From: Colivivens sp963594655
GTDB lineage: Bacteria > Bacteroidota > Bacteroidia > Bacteroidales > Bacteroidaceae
Direction of reading: 5' to 3'
Length of the DNA stretch: 64,000 nucleotides
NCBI GenBank assembly: GCA_963594655.1
Contig: CAVBFD010000003.1
Location: 1 to 64,000 of the forward strand
Part shown: positions 41,878 through 50,915 of the stretch, piece by piece
Position numbering within the stretch: the first letter of the stretch is position 1
Layout: every line of letters begins with the position of its first letter
The notes under the pieces: generated by a model
Told to the model about the DNA's origin: nothing
What the model saw: only the letters and a program-made list of their open reading frames with translations
Databases searched by the model: none
Position numbers and translations under genes: made by a program

Positions 41878-43212
41878 ATGAAAGCGAAGGACTTGACTGA
41901 AGGCAGTATAAAACGTAATCTTATTGAATTCTCCATACCCTACCTACTCTCCTATTTCCTGCAGATACTGTACGGAATGGTAGACCTCTACATCATCGGG
42001 CAGTACTGTGGGGTGGAAAGTATCACGGCGGTAAGCATCGGGTCTCAGATAATGCACATGCTGACGGTCATCATCATCGGACTGGCAATGGGTACGACCG
42101 TGGTGGTGGGCCAGTCCATCGGAGCGCGCGACGAACGGCGGACTTCCATGGTGGTGGGCAACACCATCACCCTGTTCATGGTCTTCTCCGTACTTCTCAC
42201 CGTCATACTCCTTGTAGGCACATCGGGGATAGTGGGACTGATAGAGACACCGGCGGAAGCCGTCGGAGGCACGACAGCCTATCTCACGATATGCTTCACT
42301 GGAATACCGTTCATCGTGGCGTACAACATCATAGCGAGCATCTTCCGTGGACTGGGCGACTCCAAGAGTCCGATGTATTTCATAGCCATCGCCTGTGTGT
42401 CCAACATCTTCCTCGACATACTCTTCATCGGCATTATGGACATGGCTGCGGCAGGAGCGGCACTCGGAACTGTCATCTCACAGACTCTGAGTGTCGTTGT
42501 ATCACTCATCATGGTACGCAAGCACCACACCGTCAACGTGTCGAGGAAAGACCTGAAGCCACGCAGGGAGGCGATGTCGTCCGTGCTGAAGATAGGCATC
42601 CCCATATCCCTGCAAGACGGATTCATACAGGTATCGTTCATCGTCATCACCGTCATCGCCAACATGAGAGGACTTACCGACGCGGCAGCGGTGGGGGTTG
42701 TGGAGAAAGTCATCGGAGCGTTGTTCCTTGTACCCTCTGCCATGCTCTCGGCTGTCAGTGCCATCGGGGCGCAGAATATTGGGGCGCACAAGATGTCCAG
42801 GGCGAAACAGACATTATGGGACGCAATGGCTATTGCCATAGGCTACGGAGTGGTGGTGTCGGTCGCCATACAGTTCACCGCCCCTAACGTAATAGGCATA
42901 TTCACAAACGACGCGGATGTGATTGATTCGGGGAGCGAATACCTGCGTTCCTACATCTGGGACACCGGACTGGCAGGCATCCACTTCTGCTTCAGCGGTT
43001 TCTTCTGCGCCTGTGGCATGTCCATCGTGTCGTTCATCCACAACATCATAGCCATCGTCACAATGCGCGTCCCGTTCAGTTACCTGCTCTCCGTGAACTA
43101 CCCCGACACACTGTTTCCCATGGGTCTCGCCGCCCCGATGGGGTCCGCCCTGTCATCCGTAATATGCATCGGGTTCTTTGTATGGATGGTTCGCAAAGGC
43201 AGACTGGCATAA
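41878..43212 (+). CDS. MATE-family multidrug/toxin extrusion transporter
   Basis: 444 residues from ATG 41878, with 12 TM segments in two bundles. MATE hallmarks are LIEFSIPYLLSYFLQILYGMVDLYIIGQY in TM1-2 (two blocks), GTTVVVGQSIGA and, in the second half, PSAMLSAVSAIGAQNIGAHK. It exchanges sodium or protons for organic cations or drugs. Membership in the NorM or DinF branch is not resolved. Its 3' end converges on the patatin gene with a 24-nt gap and no visible terminator. Confidence 0.93.
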   Translation: MKAKDLTEGSIKRNLIEFSIPYLLSYFLQILYGMVDLYIIGQYCGVESITAVSIGSQIMHMLTVIIIGLAMGTTVVVGQSIGARDERRTSMVVGNTITLFMVFSVLLTVILLVGTSGIVGLIETPAEAVGGTTAYLTICFTGIPFIVAYNIIASIFRGLGDSKSPMYFIAIACVSNIFLDILFIGIMDMAAAGAALGTVISQTLSVVVSLIMVRKHHTVNVSRKDLKPRREAMSSVLKIGIPISLQDGFIQVSFIVITVIANMRGLTDAAAVGVVEKVIGALFLVPSAMLSAVSAIGAQNIGAHKMSRAKQTLWDAMAIAIGYGVVVSVAIQFTAPNVIGIFTNDADVIDSGSEYLRSYIWDTGLAGIHFCFSGFFCACGMSIVSFIHNIIAIVTMRVPFSYLLSVNYPDTLFPMGLAAPMGSALSSVICIGFFVWMVRKGRLA

Positions 43213-43236
43213 ACCGGCGGAGTACAACTGTCCCTC

Positions 43237-45459
43237 TCAGAACTCATAACCGAGAGTGATGTACAGGTAGGGCTGTTTGGTCTTGTTGCTCCACCCCACA
43301 TTGGCGCCCAACGGACCGACCATGGACTTCGCGTAAGCCCCTGCCTCAACGCCCCACATAGTGTGGCCGCTGTCGAAGAACGTGTCGAACTCATTAGAGT
43401 GCTGCGCCACACTAAGCCGCACCACTCCGTGTATGTTCTTCATGATGTTTTCCTGAAGTCTCAGTTGGAACGCCACGAAACGGTTGTCAGTGAACTCCAC
43501 GTAACCCACACCGGCAAAAGGCATCTGCTGCGCCACGTAATGCCCGAACGCCGAACCGCCTACCACATTGCCGAGCATGTGGGGTACATTGTCACCGAAC
43601 AGGCAGCGTCCGAACACCATTGGCTGCAACGTGAGACGGTCGTCCAGGGCAAAGGACGTGCGCCAGAAAGCGTCCACCACCGTGAACGTGTAGTCGGAGG
43701 AATACCGGAAAAGGTCGGCGGTGTAATAACCGAAACCACCGCTCATGCGCGACCCTCGGGTCGGGAAGTACCAGTCGTTCTCCGAGTTATAGTCCGCCCT
43801 CGCGTGATAACTGAAGTAATGGCCGTTACCTATTGGGTTCAACTTACCGCTTACCACCGCACTCTCCCCTGCCAGCAGGTCGCTGAAATGGTACGTCTCC
43901 CATTTCCCCGACACTCTGAAATTGAAATTGCGGACATTGAAATCCAACGGTGTCAGTTCGATGGAGTGGAAGTTGTACGTGGCATTATACATACGGTCGC
44001 CCCCACTGTACACGTTTATGTCGTTACGGTTGAACTCATAGGCGATTCGCAACTTGTTGAGACCTGCGGGATGCAGCACCATCTCCCCATGCGCCTCAAT
44101 ACGCTTGCCCAGCCGAAGTGTCAGGTCCACATTGGCAGGAATCCAGGCACGGACAGGCAGTTCCGCGTTAGCCTGCAAAGCAGCCATCTCCTCAGTGTCG
44201 AACCTCGCCCCGATATGCACCTGGGCGGATTTCCTGCCACTCACATCGAAGGTCAGTTCCCCTCCAAGCGAGTCCTCATGCACGGTATAGCTGATGGCGT
44301 CACAGAAGAGGTCCATGCGCATGGACGTGGCAATCTCCTCTATGTCGGTTATGGACAGGCTGTCGCCACCGTCAAGCCGGAACTTGCGGCGGATGAACCT
44401 CTCGTCGCGTTCTGTCAGGTTGTTGAATGTGAACTTACAGAACCAACGCTTCTCGGTCATCGACTCAGGCTGTTGCCACGCCACAGGCTTCGGACGGTAG
44501 TCATACGGAAGTCCCAATTTACGTTTCAGGGCAAGCAACTCGTCCCAGTGCTTCATCGTCTCCTCCTCGCCACGGCGTATCAGAGAGTCGATGGCGGCAG
44601 ACGTGAAACTGGCCGCGCCGTAAGGCTTCGGGTCCACACATACGGCAATGTCCGTAAGACTCATGTTCTCCTCGTACTTGTTCATACAGTTAAGGTCCAC
44701 TATCTGTCCGATGACGGACATCGCACTGTTCAGCTCGTCCGCAGTCCGCAAGGGAGTCTGCACCGTAGACCCTATGATGTAGTCCGCCCCGAGGTTCTTT
44801 GCCAAGTCCGCGGGATAGTTGTTCTGCAACCCTCCGTCAACCAACAACTTGTCGCCCTTCCTTACAGGGGTGAACACACCGGGAATCGACATGCTGCAGC
44901 GCATGGCGTCAGCCAGTACCCCACTGTGGAAATCATACTCTGTGTTGGTTATCACATCAGTAGCCACACAGGCATACTTGCGCGGCAACGAGTTGAAGTC
45001 TATCGAGTCGTTATACTCATGAGTCAGACTGCTGAAGAGGGTGGCGATGTTCTTGCCCCTCACCAGGCCGGACGCGCTGACACCCTTCCGCTTGCCGAAC
45101 GTGATTCCCCTACTGATTATATAGGTGTTCGCCTTCTCCCTCATGTCGAGGCTCTGGTTGTACAGACGCTCATTGTCGGACAGCAGGAACTGCCAGTTCT
45201 GCGCCCTCACCAGCGAGTCCAGTTGCTGTGGCGTGTAGCCGATGCTGTACAGTCCGCCTACGATACTGCCCATGGACGTGCCGGTCACTATGTCCACCGG
45301 TATGCCAGCCTTCTCAATCACTTTAAGCACACCGATATGCGCCATTCCCTTGGCGCCGCCACCGGAAAGCACCACGGCTACCCTCTTCCTCCGTTTCTGT
45401 GCGTGTGCCTGAGGCAATGCCACAAGCAGTGCCAACAGAAGTACAATCAACCTGTTCAT
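43237..45459 (-). CDS. Patatin-like phospholipase with C-terminal outer-membrane barrel
   Basis: A 740-residue protein. A signal peptide (1-20) precedes the patatin domain: oxyanion-hole GGGAKG at 33-38, nucleophile Ser62 in GTSMG, and catalytic Asp208 in VDGGLQNN. A POTRA-like segment follows (about 335-420), then a 16-strand-type beta barrel to the C-terminal aromatic (LYITLGYEF). This is the PlpD/type Vd-like layout, in which a phospholipase is attached to an outer-membrane barrel. It lies 4 nt after nadK. Confidence 0.9.
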   Translation of the reverse strand: MNRLIVLLLALLVALPQAHAQKRRKRVAVVLSGGGAKGMAHIGVLKVIEKAGIPVDIVTGTSMGSIVGGLYSIGYTPQQLDSLVRAQNWQFLLSDNERLYNQSLDMREKANTYIISRGITFGKRKGVSASGLVRGKNIATLFSSLTHEYNDSIDFNSLPRKYACVATDVITNTEYDFHSGVLADAMRCSMSIPGVFTPVRKGDKLLVDGGLQNNYPADLAKNLGADYIIGSTVQTPLRTADELNSAMSVIGQIVDLNCMNKYEENMSLTDIAVCVDPKPYGAASFTSAAIDSLIRRGEEETMKHWDELLALKRKLGLPYDYRPKPVAWQQPESMTEKRWFCKFTFNNLTERDERFIRRKFRLDGGDSLSITDIEEIATSMRMDLFCDAISYTVHEDSLGGELTFDVSGRKSAQVHIGARFDTEEMAALQANAELPVRAWIPANVDLTLRLGKRIEAHGEMVLHPAGLNKLRIAYEFNRNDINVYSGGDRMYNATYNFHSIELTPLDFNVRNFNFRVSGKWETYHFSDLLAGESAVVSGKLNPIGNGHYFSYHARADYNSENDWYFPTRGSRMSGGFGYYTADLFRYSSDYTFTVVDAFWRTSFALDDRLTLQPMVFGRCLFGDNVPHMLGNVVGGSAFGHYVAQQMPFAGVGYVEFTDNRFVAFQLRLQENIMKNIHGVVRLSVAQHSNEFDTFFDSGHTMWGVEAGAYAKSMVGPLGANVGWSNKTKQPYLYITLGYEF

Positions 45460-45463
45460 GTCC

Positions 45464-46360
45464 TTACCTCCGCACGTCGGCGCCCCACATCATCTTATGC
45501 CTGAGAGTGGAGAAGAACGAGTGCTTGGGATGCACCACCACCCTCACCTTATACGGAGCCTTGCGGATATGCAGGTGGATATTGTCACGGTAACTGTGGC
45601 TCCTGCCGTCGAGCGACACGAGGAAGTTACCGCTCCGGCTCTCCACCCTGAGGTCCAGTTCCGCGTCGTCGCTCACGATAATCGGTCTCATGTTAAGACT
45701 GTGGGGGGCTACAGGAGTCAGCGATATGGCGTCGAGCTGCGGCACCATGACCGGTCCGCCCACACTCAAGGCATAGGCGGTGGAACCCGTGGGAGTACCC
45801 ACTATCAGTCCGTCCGCCTGATAGGTGGTCAGGTATTCACCGTTCACCGAGGTGTGTATCGATATCATGGCCGAGATGTCGTGTTTAAGGATGGCTATCT
45901 CGTTAAGCGCGCAGGGATAGCCCTCCAGACTTCCCTCCTGGCACGAGAGTTCAATGGCGCAACGATCCTCCACCTCGTAGCGTCCCTCATAGATGTCGTG
46001 CAGGACCCCCTCCATCTCATCCGGCGAGAAATTCGCGAGGAACCCGAGCCGGCCGGTATTGATACCCACGATGGGTATCTCCTGTCTGCCCACACGGCTG
46101 GCGGCGTCGAGAAACGTGCCGTCGCCGCCCAGACACACCGCCACATCCGCCTGTACCGTCTCGCCACTGGCTATTGACACACACTGCGGCAAGTCAATCA
46201 TCTGACGCGTCTTTATGAACTCCATGAACGGTTCGGGAATCATAACCTCCACATCCATGCCGGCCACCACAGCGAAGAACTTCTGTACCGCCATCGACTT
46301 CCGTTCCTGATGGACATTGCCAAAAAGAACAATTCTCAATCTACTATCACCATGCCTCAT
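45464..46360 (-). CDS. nadK: NAD kinase
   Basis: 298 residues with the family motif GGDGT at 78-82 and the NE/D motif in LNEIAILKH. Also seen are GTPTGSTAYALSVGGPV and PHSLNMRP, conserved in substrate binding. It makes NADP from NAD and ATP. A TTAATTTG-like -7 box is found at 46384-46391 (minus strand), one mismatch from consensus. It diverges from pdxJ and runs into the patatin gene (4-nt gap). Confidence 0.93.
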   Translation of the reverse strand: MRHGDSRLRIVLFGNVHQERKSMAVQKFFAVVAGMDVEVMIPEPFMEFIKTRQMIDLPQCVSIASGETVQADVAVCLGGDGTFLDAASRVGRQEIPIVGINTGRLGFLANFSPDEMEGVLHDIYEGRYEVEDRCAIELSCQEGSLEGYPCALNEIAILKHDISAMISIHTSVNGEYLTTYQADGLIVGTPTGSTAYALSVGGPVMVPQLDAISLTPVAPHSLNMRPIIVSDDAELDLRVESRSGNFLVSLDGRSHSYRDNIHLHIRKAPYKVRVVVHPKHSFFSTLRHKMMWGADVRR

Positions 46361-46425
46361 ATCCCTTTTCTGTCTGATTTATCCAAATTAATCTTAACAC
46401 ACTACCGTGTCTCATTTTTTTTACC

Positions 46426-46433
46426 TACATTTG
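46426..46433 (+). promoter_or_regulatory. -7 box of the pdxJ-exbBD-tonB operon
   Basis: TACATTTG, 52 nt upstream of the pdxJ ATG at 46485. No TTTG at -33. The frame extension to 46407 would start upstream of it. Confidence 0.55.
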
Positions 46434-46484
46434 CGTGCAAATATACGAAATAAAACAGAAGGTCAAATAAGCAGATTTATAAAA

Positions 46485-47201
46485 ATGACGAATTTGAGTG
46501 TAAACATCAACAAAGTGGCTACAATCAGGAATGCCAGAGGAGGCAACAAGCCCGACATCCTGAAGTTCGCTACCGACTGCGAGTCATTCGGGGCGGACGG
46601 CATAACGGTTCATCCACGACCAGATGAACGGCACATAAGATACCAGGACGTGAGAGACCTCAAGCCCATACTGAAGACTGAGTTCAATATCGAGGGCTAT
46701 CCGCAGAAGAGCTTCATCGACCTGGTGATGGCGGTGTGTCCGACACAGGTGACCCTCGTGCCAGACTCGCCCGGCCAGATTACGTCAGACCACGGTTGGG
46801 ACACGAAGTCCCACCTCAGTTTCCTCACCGACGTGGTTGCCGGCTTCCAGGAGCGCGGCATCCGCGTGTCCCTCTTCGTGGACGCCAATCCGGAGATGGT
46901 GGAGTGCGCCGCAAAGGCGGGAGCGGACCGTGTGGAACTCTACACCGAGCCTTACGCCGTGGCCTTCCCCAAAGACCGTGAGGCGGCGATAAAGCCGTAC
47001 ATAGAGGCGGCGCGCACAGCCCACAGCTGTGGACTCGGACTGAATGCGGGGCATGACCTCGACCTCATGAACCTCGGCTATTTCATAAGCAACATACCGT
47101 CTACCGACGAGGTGAGCATCGGACATTCACTTATCTGCGACGCCCTCTATCTCGGACTAAAGCAAACCATCAAAGAATATAAAGAACTATGCAAGAATTA
47201 A
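46485..47201 (+). CDS. pdxJ: Pyridoxine 5'-phosphate synthase
   Basis: 238 residues from ATG 46485 (MTNLSVNINKVATIRNARGG). Motifs include FGADGITVHPRPDERHI, the histidine and arginine of which bind the deoxyxylulose-phosphate and aminoacetone-phosphate substrates, and SLFVDANPEMVECAAKAGADRVELYTEPYA (two blocks). The C-terminal end STDEVSIGHSLICDALYLGL closes the barrel. It makes vitamin B6. Gene order pdxJ-exbB-exbD-tonB is as in other Bacteroidales. Confidence 0.95.
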   Translation: MTNLSVNINKVATIRNARGGNKPDILKFATDCESFGADGITVHPRPDERHIRYQDVRDLKPILKTEFNIEGYPQKSFIDLVMAVCPTQVTLVPDSPGQITSDHGWDTKSHLSFLTDVVAGFQERGIRVSLFVDANPEMVECAAKAGADRVELYTEPYAVAFPKDREAAIKPYIEAARTAHSCGLGLNAGHDLDLMNLGYFISNIPSTDEVSIGHSLICDALYLGLKQTIKEYKELCKN

Positions 47202-47806
47202 GTATCCTTGAGTTAGCCAAGCAAGGCGGATGGATCATGATTGTCCTCGCCGTCATGTCGATAATAGCGGTCTATATCTTCACCGACCGCTTCATTGCCA
47301 TACGCAACGCCGGCAAGGCAGACAAGTTGTTCATGGACCGCATCCGCGACTATATCAAGAATAACGACGCATACAGTGCCATCAACTACTGTCGGGTGAC
47401 GAACACCACCACCGCGCGCATCATCGAGCGTGGCATCAGCCGCATCGGACGGCCGGCCCCCGAGATTCAAGCGGCAATAGAGAACACGGGAAACCTGGAG
47501 GTGGCGCTGCTGGAGAAACGGCTTCCGGTATTGGCGACAATAGCCGGAGGCGCGCCTATGTTGGGCTTCCTCGGTACTGTCACAGGTATGGTGGAGGCGT
47601 TCTGGGAGATGTCGAACGCCGGAGGCGACCTGAACATAAGTATGCTCTCCAGTGGAATTTACCAGGCTATGGTGACAACCGTGGGAGGTCTCATCGTGGG
47701 TATCGTGGCGCTGTTCGCCTACAACTACCTCGTGGCCAAGATTGACGGAGTGGTCAACGAGATTGAGCGTGAATCACTTGCCTTTATGGATTTAATGAAC
47801 GAATAG
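47189..47806 (+). CDS. exbB: ExbB/TolQ/MotA-type proton channel
   Basis: 205 residues with three TM segments. The start at 47189 overlaps pdxJ by 13 nt. The TM2-TM3 region (TIAGGAPMLGFLGTVTGMVEAF then MVTTVGGLIVGIVALFAYN) is the conserved channel part with the threonine and proton path. With ExbD it energises TonB across the inner membrane. Confidence 0.95.
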   Translation: MQELSILELAKQGGWIMIVLAVMSIIAVYIFTDRFIAIRNAGKADKLFMDRIRDYIKNNDAYSAINYCRVTNTTTARIIERGISRIGRPAPEIQAAIENTGNLEVALLEKRLPVLATIAGGAPMLGFLGTVTGMVEAFWEMSNAGGDLNISMLSSGIYQAMVTTVGGLIVGIVALFAYNYLVAKIDGVVNEIERESLAFMDLMNE

Positions 47807-47810
47807 CGGC

Positions 47811-48224
47811 ATGGCTCTAAAACGCAGGACAAAAATCGAACCTACCTTCTCAATGTCGTCAATGACCGACATCATCTTCCTGTTGCTCATCTTCTTCATG
47901 ATAACGAGTACCATGGTAGCGCCCAACGCCATCAAGGTGTTGCTGCCACAGGGGAAGAAACAGTCGTCGGTGAAGGCAGTGTCGCACGTGACGCTCGACA
48001 AAGACCTGAACCTCTACGTGGGACTCGGGCAGGAGAAGGAGATACCGGTCACACTGGAGGAACTGCCCAAAGTGATAAACCAGGCGAAGAACGACTCTAC
48101 GGAGATGTTCATATCACTCTACGCTGACGAGACCGTACCTTATAAGAATATAGTGGAAATACTGAACGTAGCGAACGAGAACCATTTCAAGATGGTGCTT
48201 GCCACACGCCCTCCCGAGAAATGA
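47811..48224 (+). CDS. exbD: ExbD/TolR biopolymer transport protein
   Basis: 137 residues: a short cytoplasmic N-terminus (RRTKIEPTFSMSSMTDIIFLLLIFFMITSTMV), a TM with the proton-carrying Asp of SMTDIIFLLL, and a periplasmic domain. It partners the preceding ExbB, 4 nt away. Confidence 0.95.
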   Translation: MALKRRTKIEPTFSMSSMTDIIFLLLIFFMITSTMVAPNAIKVLLPQGKKQSSVKAVSHVTLDKDLNLYVGLGQEKEIPVTLEELPKVINQAKNDSTEMFISLYADETVPYKNIVEILNVANENHFKMVLATRPPEK

Positions 48225-49093
48225 GCGCAAAGAAGAAACGCAGAATCATATCAACCGCAGTGACAGTGGCAGTACACCTGCTGCTGTTGATCCTGTTGAC
48301 ATTCATCACACTGAAAGCATCCGACCGTGACGAGTTTGAGGATGGTGTTCCGGTGATGCTGGGCAGTGTGGACGACGCCGCAGGCGAGGACTTGGGCGGT
48401 CTGCCTGACATGAGTGAGGAGGCCAGTGCCGAAGAACCGTCCGTAGAGGAGACAGAAAGTGTGCCGGAGGAGGCAGTAGCCGAACAGCCGAAAGCCCCGG
48501 AGAAACCTGCCATCACACAAGACCAGGAGCGGTCCGTCGCAGCAGAACAGGCAAAGAAAAAGAAGGAAGAGGAACTGAGGAAGAAGGCTGAGGAAGAGGA
48601 GGCGCGGAAGAAAGCCGCAGCGGAAGCGGAGGCCAAACGTAAGGCGGAGGAAGAGGCCAAACGCAAACTCGAGGAGCGCAAGAGGAGTGCCAGTGAGACA
48701 GCGAACAAAGCCATGAGCGCGTTCGGCAACAACAAAGGTAACGGTAGCGGATACACCTCAGGCAACGGCAACCAGGGAAGTCCCACAGGCAACAGCAATA
48801 CAGGAGCGACACATGGAGTGGGCGGCACAGGCAACGGTATCACCGCATCCACCGCAAGAAACATAATGTACAGCCCCAAACTCCAAATCAGTTCACAGGA
48901 ATCTGGAGAGACCGTCATAGAGGTCAGTATAGACAGCAACGGCAAGGTGACACCCAAACGCATCAAGTCGAACACTGCCGGCAGTCAACTGGGGCAGTAC
49001 GCCTGGAGCATGGTGTCACAAATCAAATTCTCGTCCGGCAAGGACGGAGAGACAGCGGACATCACCTTCAGGTTCCGTCCGCCGGCAAAATAA
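48221..49093 (+). CDS. tonB: TonB-like energy transducer
   Basis: 290 residues. The start overlaps exbD in an ATGA. One TM (IISTAVTVAVHLLLLILLTFITL) contains the His that contacts ExbB/D in TonB proteins. A long Ala/Glu/Lys-rich coiled coil follows (about 90-165), TolA-like, then a Gly/Asn/Thr-rich linker. The C-terminal domain (TVIEVSIDSNGKVTPKRIKSN ... SQIKFSSGKDGETADITFRF, two blocks) is the beta-alpha-beta fold that grips outer-membrane receptors. TolA-like features leave its exact partner open. Confidence 0.85.
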   Translation: MSAKKKRRIISTAVTVAVHLLLLILLTFITLKASDRDEFEDGVPVMLGSVDDAAGEDLGGLPDMSEEASAEEPSVEETESVPEEAVAEQPKAPEKPAITQDQERSVAAEQAKKKKEEELRKKAEEEEARKKAAAEAEAKRKAEEEAKRKLEERKRSASETANKAMSAFGNNKGNGSGYTSGNGNQGSPTGNSNTGATHGVGGTGNGITASTARNIMYSPKLQISSQESGETVIEVSIDSNGKVTPKRIKSNTAGSQLGQYAWSMVSQIKFSSGKDGETADITFRFRPPAK

Positions 49094-49095
49094 AA

Positions 49096-49425
49096 TCATT
49101 GCTGCGGTACGACCGCAAAGAACTCCAGATCGGAATCCGAGTCGTTTATCAGACTGTGCGAGCGGCCCTTCCCGCAATAATGGCAGTCGCCCTCGTGCAG
49201 GGCAATCATCTCACCCTCATAGAGGACGTGTCCCTGGCCCTTGGTTATAAGCACAATCTCACTACTGGTGGTATGGGTATGCATACCTATTGACGCGCCT
49301 GGCACCAGTCGGGCGCGCATCACCTTATTGAGTCCGTCGTTGAACATCCTCGCGCGGAACTCTCCGTCTCCACCTTGGAAACGGGGAGTCACCGTCTCTT
49401 CCATATCACTGAATGGTATAATCAT
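49096..49425 (-). CDS. Small single-domain cupin protein
   Basis: 109 residues with the cupin motifs: GASIGMHTHTTSSEIVLITKGQGHVLYEG (two blocks; His52 and His54 then Glu as metal ligands) and GDCHYCGKGRSHSLINDS (second histidine). It follows pfkA by 16 nt, so they form an operon. No substrate can be named. It converges on tonB with 2 nt between stops. Confidence 0.85.
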   Translation of the reverse strand: MIIPFSDMEETVTPRFQGGDGEFRARMFNDGLNKVMRARLVPGASIGMHTHTTSSEIVLITKGQGHVLYEGEMIALHEGDCHYCGKGRSHSLINDSDSDLEFFAVVPQQ

Positions 49426-49441
49426 AATGACACTGAATCAA

Positions 49442-50416
49442 TCAGATGGACAATTCGTCGAGGACTGTAAACAGGCTCTTGTCCATCGGTTTCTCACCGA
49501 GGATGGCGCGGGAGAACGGCACATAGACAATCTCTCCGTTCCTCACCCCTATCATCACGTTTCTCTGACCTTCCTTTATCGCCTGAATGGCTCCGACTCC
49601 CAGACGGCTGGCGAGTATACGGTCACGCGCGCTGGGTGACCCACCCCTCTGGAGATGTCCGAGGATGGACACACGCACGTCATAGCCGCCGTACTCCTCC
49701 TGCACACGCTTGGCATAATGCATGGCACCGCACTTGGGACTCTCGCTCACAATCACTATACTCGAGTTCTTGCTCTTTCTGATTCCCCTACCGATGTAAT
49801 GCTCCAGCTGGTCGGTATTGGTCTGCTCCTCCGGTATGATGGCAGCCTCCGCACCCGACGCGATGGCACTGTTCTGCGCGAGGAAACCGGCGTCACGCCC
49901 CATGACCTCAACAAAGAAGATACGCTCGTGGCTGGTGGCAGTGTCACGAATCTTGTCCACACACTCCATAATGGTATTAAGGGTCGTGTCGTAGCCTATG
50001 GTGTAGTCAGTACCGTCAAGGTCATTGTCAATCGTTCCAGGCAGTCCCACACACGGAACATTGAATTCCTCCGCAAATATCTTGGCGCCTGTGAGCGACC
50101 CGTTGCCGCCGATGACACAAAGACTGTCCAACTTCGCCTTCTGCATCTGGTCATACGCCTTCTGGCGACCTTCGGGAGTCATGAACTCCTTGGATCGGGC
50201 GGTCTTGAGGATAGTGCCGCCCCTGCTTATGATATTGCTGACGCTCTCACTTGTGAAATGCTCTATCTCACCGTTGATCAAACCGTCAAACCCACGGTAT
50301 ATGCCATACACCTCCAGTCCGTTAAATATTGCGGAACGGGTCACAGCCCTAATCGCAGCATTCATTCCAGGTGAATCGCCACCCGAAGTCAGGATGCCAA
50401 TTGTCTTTATATCCAT
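49442..50416 (-). CDS. pfkA: 6-phosphofructokinase, ATP-type
   Basis: 324 residues. ILTSGGDSPGMNAAIRAV is the nucleotide loop, PGTIDNDLDGTDYTIGYDTTLNT the Mg2+/F6P loop with the catalytic Asp, and EVMGRDAGFLA the sugar-binding region. The residue after GG in the metal-binding motif is Asn105 (GGNGSLTG) where E. coli PfkA has Asp103 (GGDGS). The following position is Gly, as in ATP-dependent enzymes. Glycolytic role is expected. Promoter -7 box at 50450. Confidence 0.92.
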   Translation of the reverse strand: MDIKTIGILTSGGDSPGMNAAIRAVTRSAIFNGLEVYGIYRGFDGLINGEIEHFTSESVSNIISRGGTILKTARSKEFMTPEGRQKAYDQMQKAKLDSLCVIGGNGSLTGAKIFAEEFNVPCVGLPGTIDNDLDGTDYTIGYDTTLNTIMECVDKIRDTATSHERIFFVEVMGRDAGFLAQNSAIASGAEAAIIPEEQTNTDQLEHYIGRGIRKSKNSSIVIVSESPKCGAMHYAKRVQEEYGGYDVRVSILGHLQRGGSPSARDRILASRLGVGAIQAIKEGQRNVMIGVRNGEIVYVPFSRAILGEKPMDKSLFTVLDELSI

Positions 50417-50449
50417 ACTTGTCGAAATTATTTGTCCTTAAAACGATTG

Positions 50450-50457
50450 CAAAGTTA
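50450..50457 (-). promoter_or_regulatory. -7 box of the pfkA-cupin operon
   Basis: TAACTTTG on the minus strand, 34 nt upstream of the pfkA start at 50416. TTTG occurs 23 nt further upstream (50481-50484), longer than the usual 20. Confidence 0.6.
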
Positions 50458-50541
50458 CAACTAATATTTCAGAATATGCACAAAAACAGGAAAACAGAAG
50501 AAGAAATCCTCCGATGGAATCGTATAAAAGTCCATTTTGAT

Positions 50542-50576
50542 TAGTTTTCCCACACAAAATGAATAGTTTTCCCATA
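50542..50576 (+). repeat. Two direct repeats of a 13-nt motif, 22 bp apart
   Basis: TAGTTTTCCCACA at 50542-50554 and TAGTTTTCCCATA at 50564-50576. They end 21 nt before the -7 box at 50598, the location of an activator or repressor site. Confidence 0.65.
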
Positions 50577-50597
50577 TCTTATTAGTGTACTAACGGC

Positions 50598-50605
50598 TAC
50601 CTTTG
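50598..50605 (+). promoter_or_regulatory. -7 box of an orphan transcript
   Basis: TACCTTTG on the plus strand with no gene behind it. No TTTG at -33; the direct repeats lie there instead. Confidence 0.6.
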
Positions 50606-50611
50606 CATCGT

Positions 50612-50864
50612 CGAACGAAAAAGGCAATAAGCAAAAGTTTTCATAATAAATTAGTTAGACTGGTTAATAGTTAAATACGGATTTATCACATAGGCTTTGT
50701 TGGAGCTTGAGAAAGTACCAACAAAGCTTGAAAATCCAAAATCTGAGGAAAAATCAAAGACAAACTATAGAGACAACAGACTCTCTTACTGATTACACAC
50801 CTAAGTACACATCTCTTTTGAATCGCATACTGAATCAGGCTGGCGGAATCCGCCAGCCTGATTC
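50612..50864 (+). ncRNA. Candidate non-coding RNA, about 250 nt
   Basis: From the -7 box to the 15-bp hairpin at 50832-50864 I see no ATG on the plus strand. Internal structure includes GCTTTGTTGG (50694-50703) pairing with CCAACAAAGC (50718-50727) around a 14-nt loop. It ends in a perfect stem. No match to 6S, tmRNA, RNase P or SRP RNA could be recognised by eye. The 499-nt gap 50417-50915 holds the pfkA promoter, the repeats, this candidate and nothing else seen. Confidence 0.4.
50832..50864. terminator. Perfect 15-bp hairpin
   Basis: GAATCAGGCTGGCGG (50832-50846) pairs with CCGCCAGCCTGATTC (50850-50864) around an AAT loop. It follows the orphan transcript on the plus strand and lies 52 nt after the C69 stop codon on the minus strand, so it can serve both. 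A long T run is absent on either side. Confidence 0.7.
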
Positions 50865-50915
50865 GTTCATCCTGCCGCACAGGCGGCAAAACGCGATATG
50901 GGAATGTCTATGGGT

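Noticed and set aside
43363..45504. Plus-strand 713-residue frame opposite the patatin gene
   Set aside because: His/Arg/Val-rich nonsense composition; the patatin protein on the other strand has full catalytic motifs.
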